From assembly GCF_021049305.1 (NCBI RefSeq), contig NZ_CP088081.1, positions 3,348,001 to 3,412,000 of the forward strand: a DNA stretch of 64,000 nt, given 5' to 3'. Shown in pieces: positions 63,877-64,000 of the stretch. The notes beneath the pieces were generated by a model, which searched no databases, had not been told where the DNA came from, and saw only the letters and a program-made list of their open reading frames with translations. Both the position numbers and the translations under genes were made by a program. Positions within the stretch are counted from its first letter, which is position 1, and every line of letters starts with the position of its first letter. The DNA is from Ideonella dechloratans. GTDB taxonomy: Bacteria > Pseudomonadota > Gammaproteobacteria > Burkholderiales > Burkholderiaceae_C.

Positions 63877-63911
63877 GGGAAGGACATTCCGGAAGTGGGC
63901 GGGCGGCGGCC

Positions 63912-64000
63912 TCAGCGGGGCGACGCCTTCTTGGCCGCGGCGCGCACAGGGGGCCGGGCCGCCCCCGCCCCGACCGCCGCCTTGGCAGAGGTCTTGGCGC
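63912..64000 (-). CDS. C-terminal fragment of a Lys/Ala-rich protein
   Basis: Only the last 28 or so codons are present; the reading frame ends VRAAAKKASPR followed by TGA at 63912-63914. The tail is basic and Ala/Pro/Lys-rich (KTSAKAAVGAGAARPP), like the disordered C-terminal tails of DNA- or RNA-binding proteins. The identity cannot be told from this piece. Confidence 0.5.
   Translation of the reverse strand, partial: AKTSAKAAVGAGAARPPVRAAAKKASPR

Overview
The window is very GC-rich, densely coded DNA from a betaproteobacterium of the order Burkholderiales. The evidence is the gene order mltA-apaG-rpe-gph-trpE-trpG-trpD, the split aotJQMOP-argR-ast arginine module, the fused indolepyruvate oxidoreductase and strong G/C third-position bias. 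A genus in the Rubrivivax/Leptothrix/Ideonella area fits, but this is inference. I saw no rRNA, tRNA, CRISPR array or insertion sequence. Both ends cut genes: trpD at the left and a Lys/Ala-rich C-terminus at the right.

Region 1 (1-24000) is a Trp/housekeeping backbone broken by insertions. trpD, a threonine aldolase gene and trpG lie at the left end. trpE lies about 9 kb away behind its own attenuator: a 24-residue leader peptide with three Trp codons, whose AUG may be the very 5' end of the mRNA. Between trpG and trpE sits the most unusual locus, a fil-like surface/pilus-type export cluster (2280-9786). It encodes five small exported proteins that share a motif just after the signal peptide resembling a double-glycine leader, a membrane-anchored C39 cysteine peptidase, two outer-membrane barrels and a DUF2059 protein. 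An AraC-type regulator lies upstream. Between gph and rpe lie a YqjD/YqjE-like membrane-stress operon and a complete yfiR-yfiN-yfiB cyclic-di-GMP module. apaG, a large membrane protein usually labelled 'site-specific recombinase', and mltA follow.

Region 2 (24000-50500) centres on amino-acid metabolism. It holds a diguanylate cyclase, an Lrp regulator divergent from a 1200-residue indolepyruvate ferredoxin oxidoreductase, and the arginine module. That module has two arginine succinyltransferase subunits, ArgR and the arginine/ornithine ABC transporter. It is flanked by a secreted cyanophycinase-like peptidase and a divergent TonB-dependent receptor. Together these suggest that extracellular cyanophycin or arginine-rich peptide is degraded, imported and catabolised. 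A NMT1-type ABC transporter, an ArgP/ArgO-like regulator-exporter pair with a visible operator, an EamA exporter and a REC-GGDEF response regulator follow.

Region 3 (50500-64000) has queD and queE (the QueD lacks the usual catalytic Cys), a dGTPase homologue without its metal ligands, an SGNH hydrolase and a GST. It ends with a glycolate oxidation operon in which lrgA and lrgB lie between glcE and glcF. Upstream of that operon are a lactate/glycolate permease and a translationally coupled FIST-domain sensor/LysR pair.
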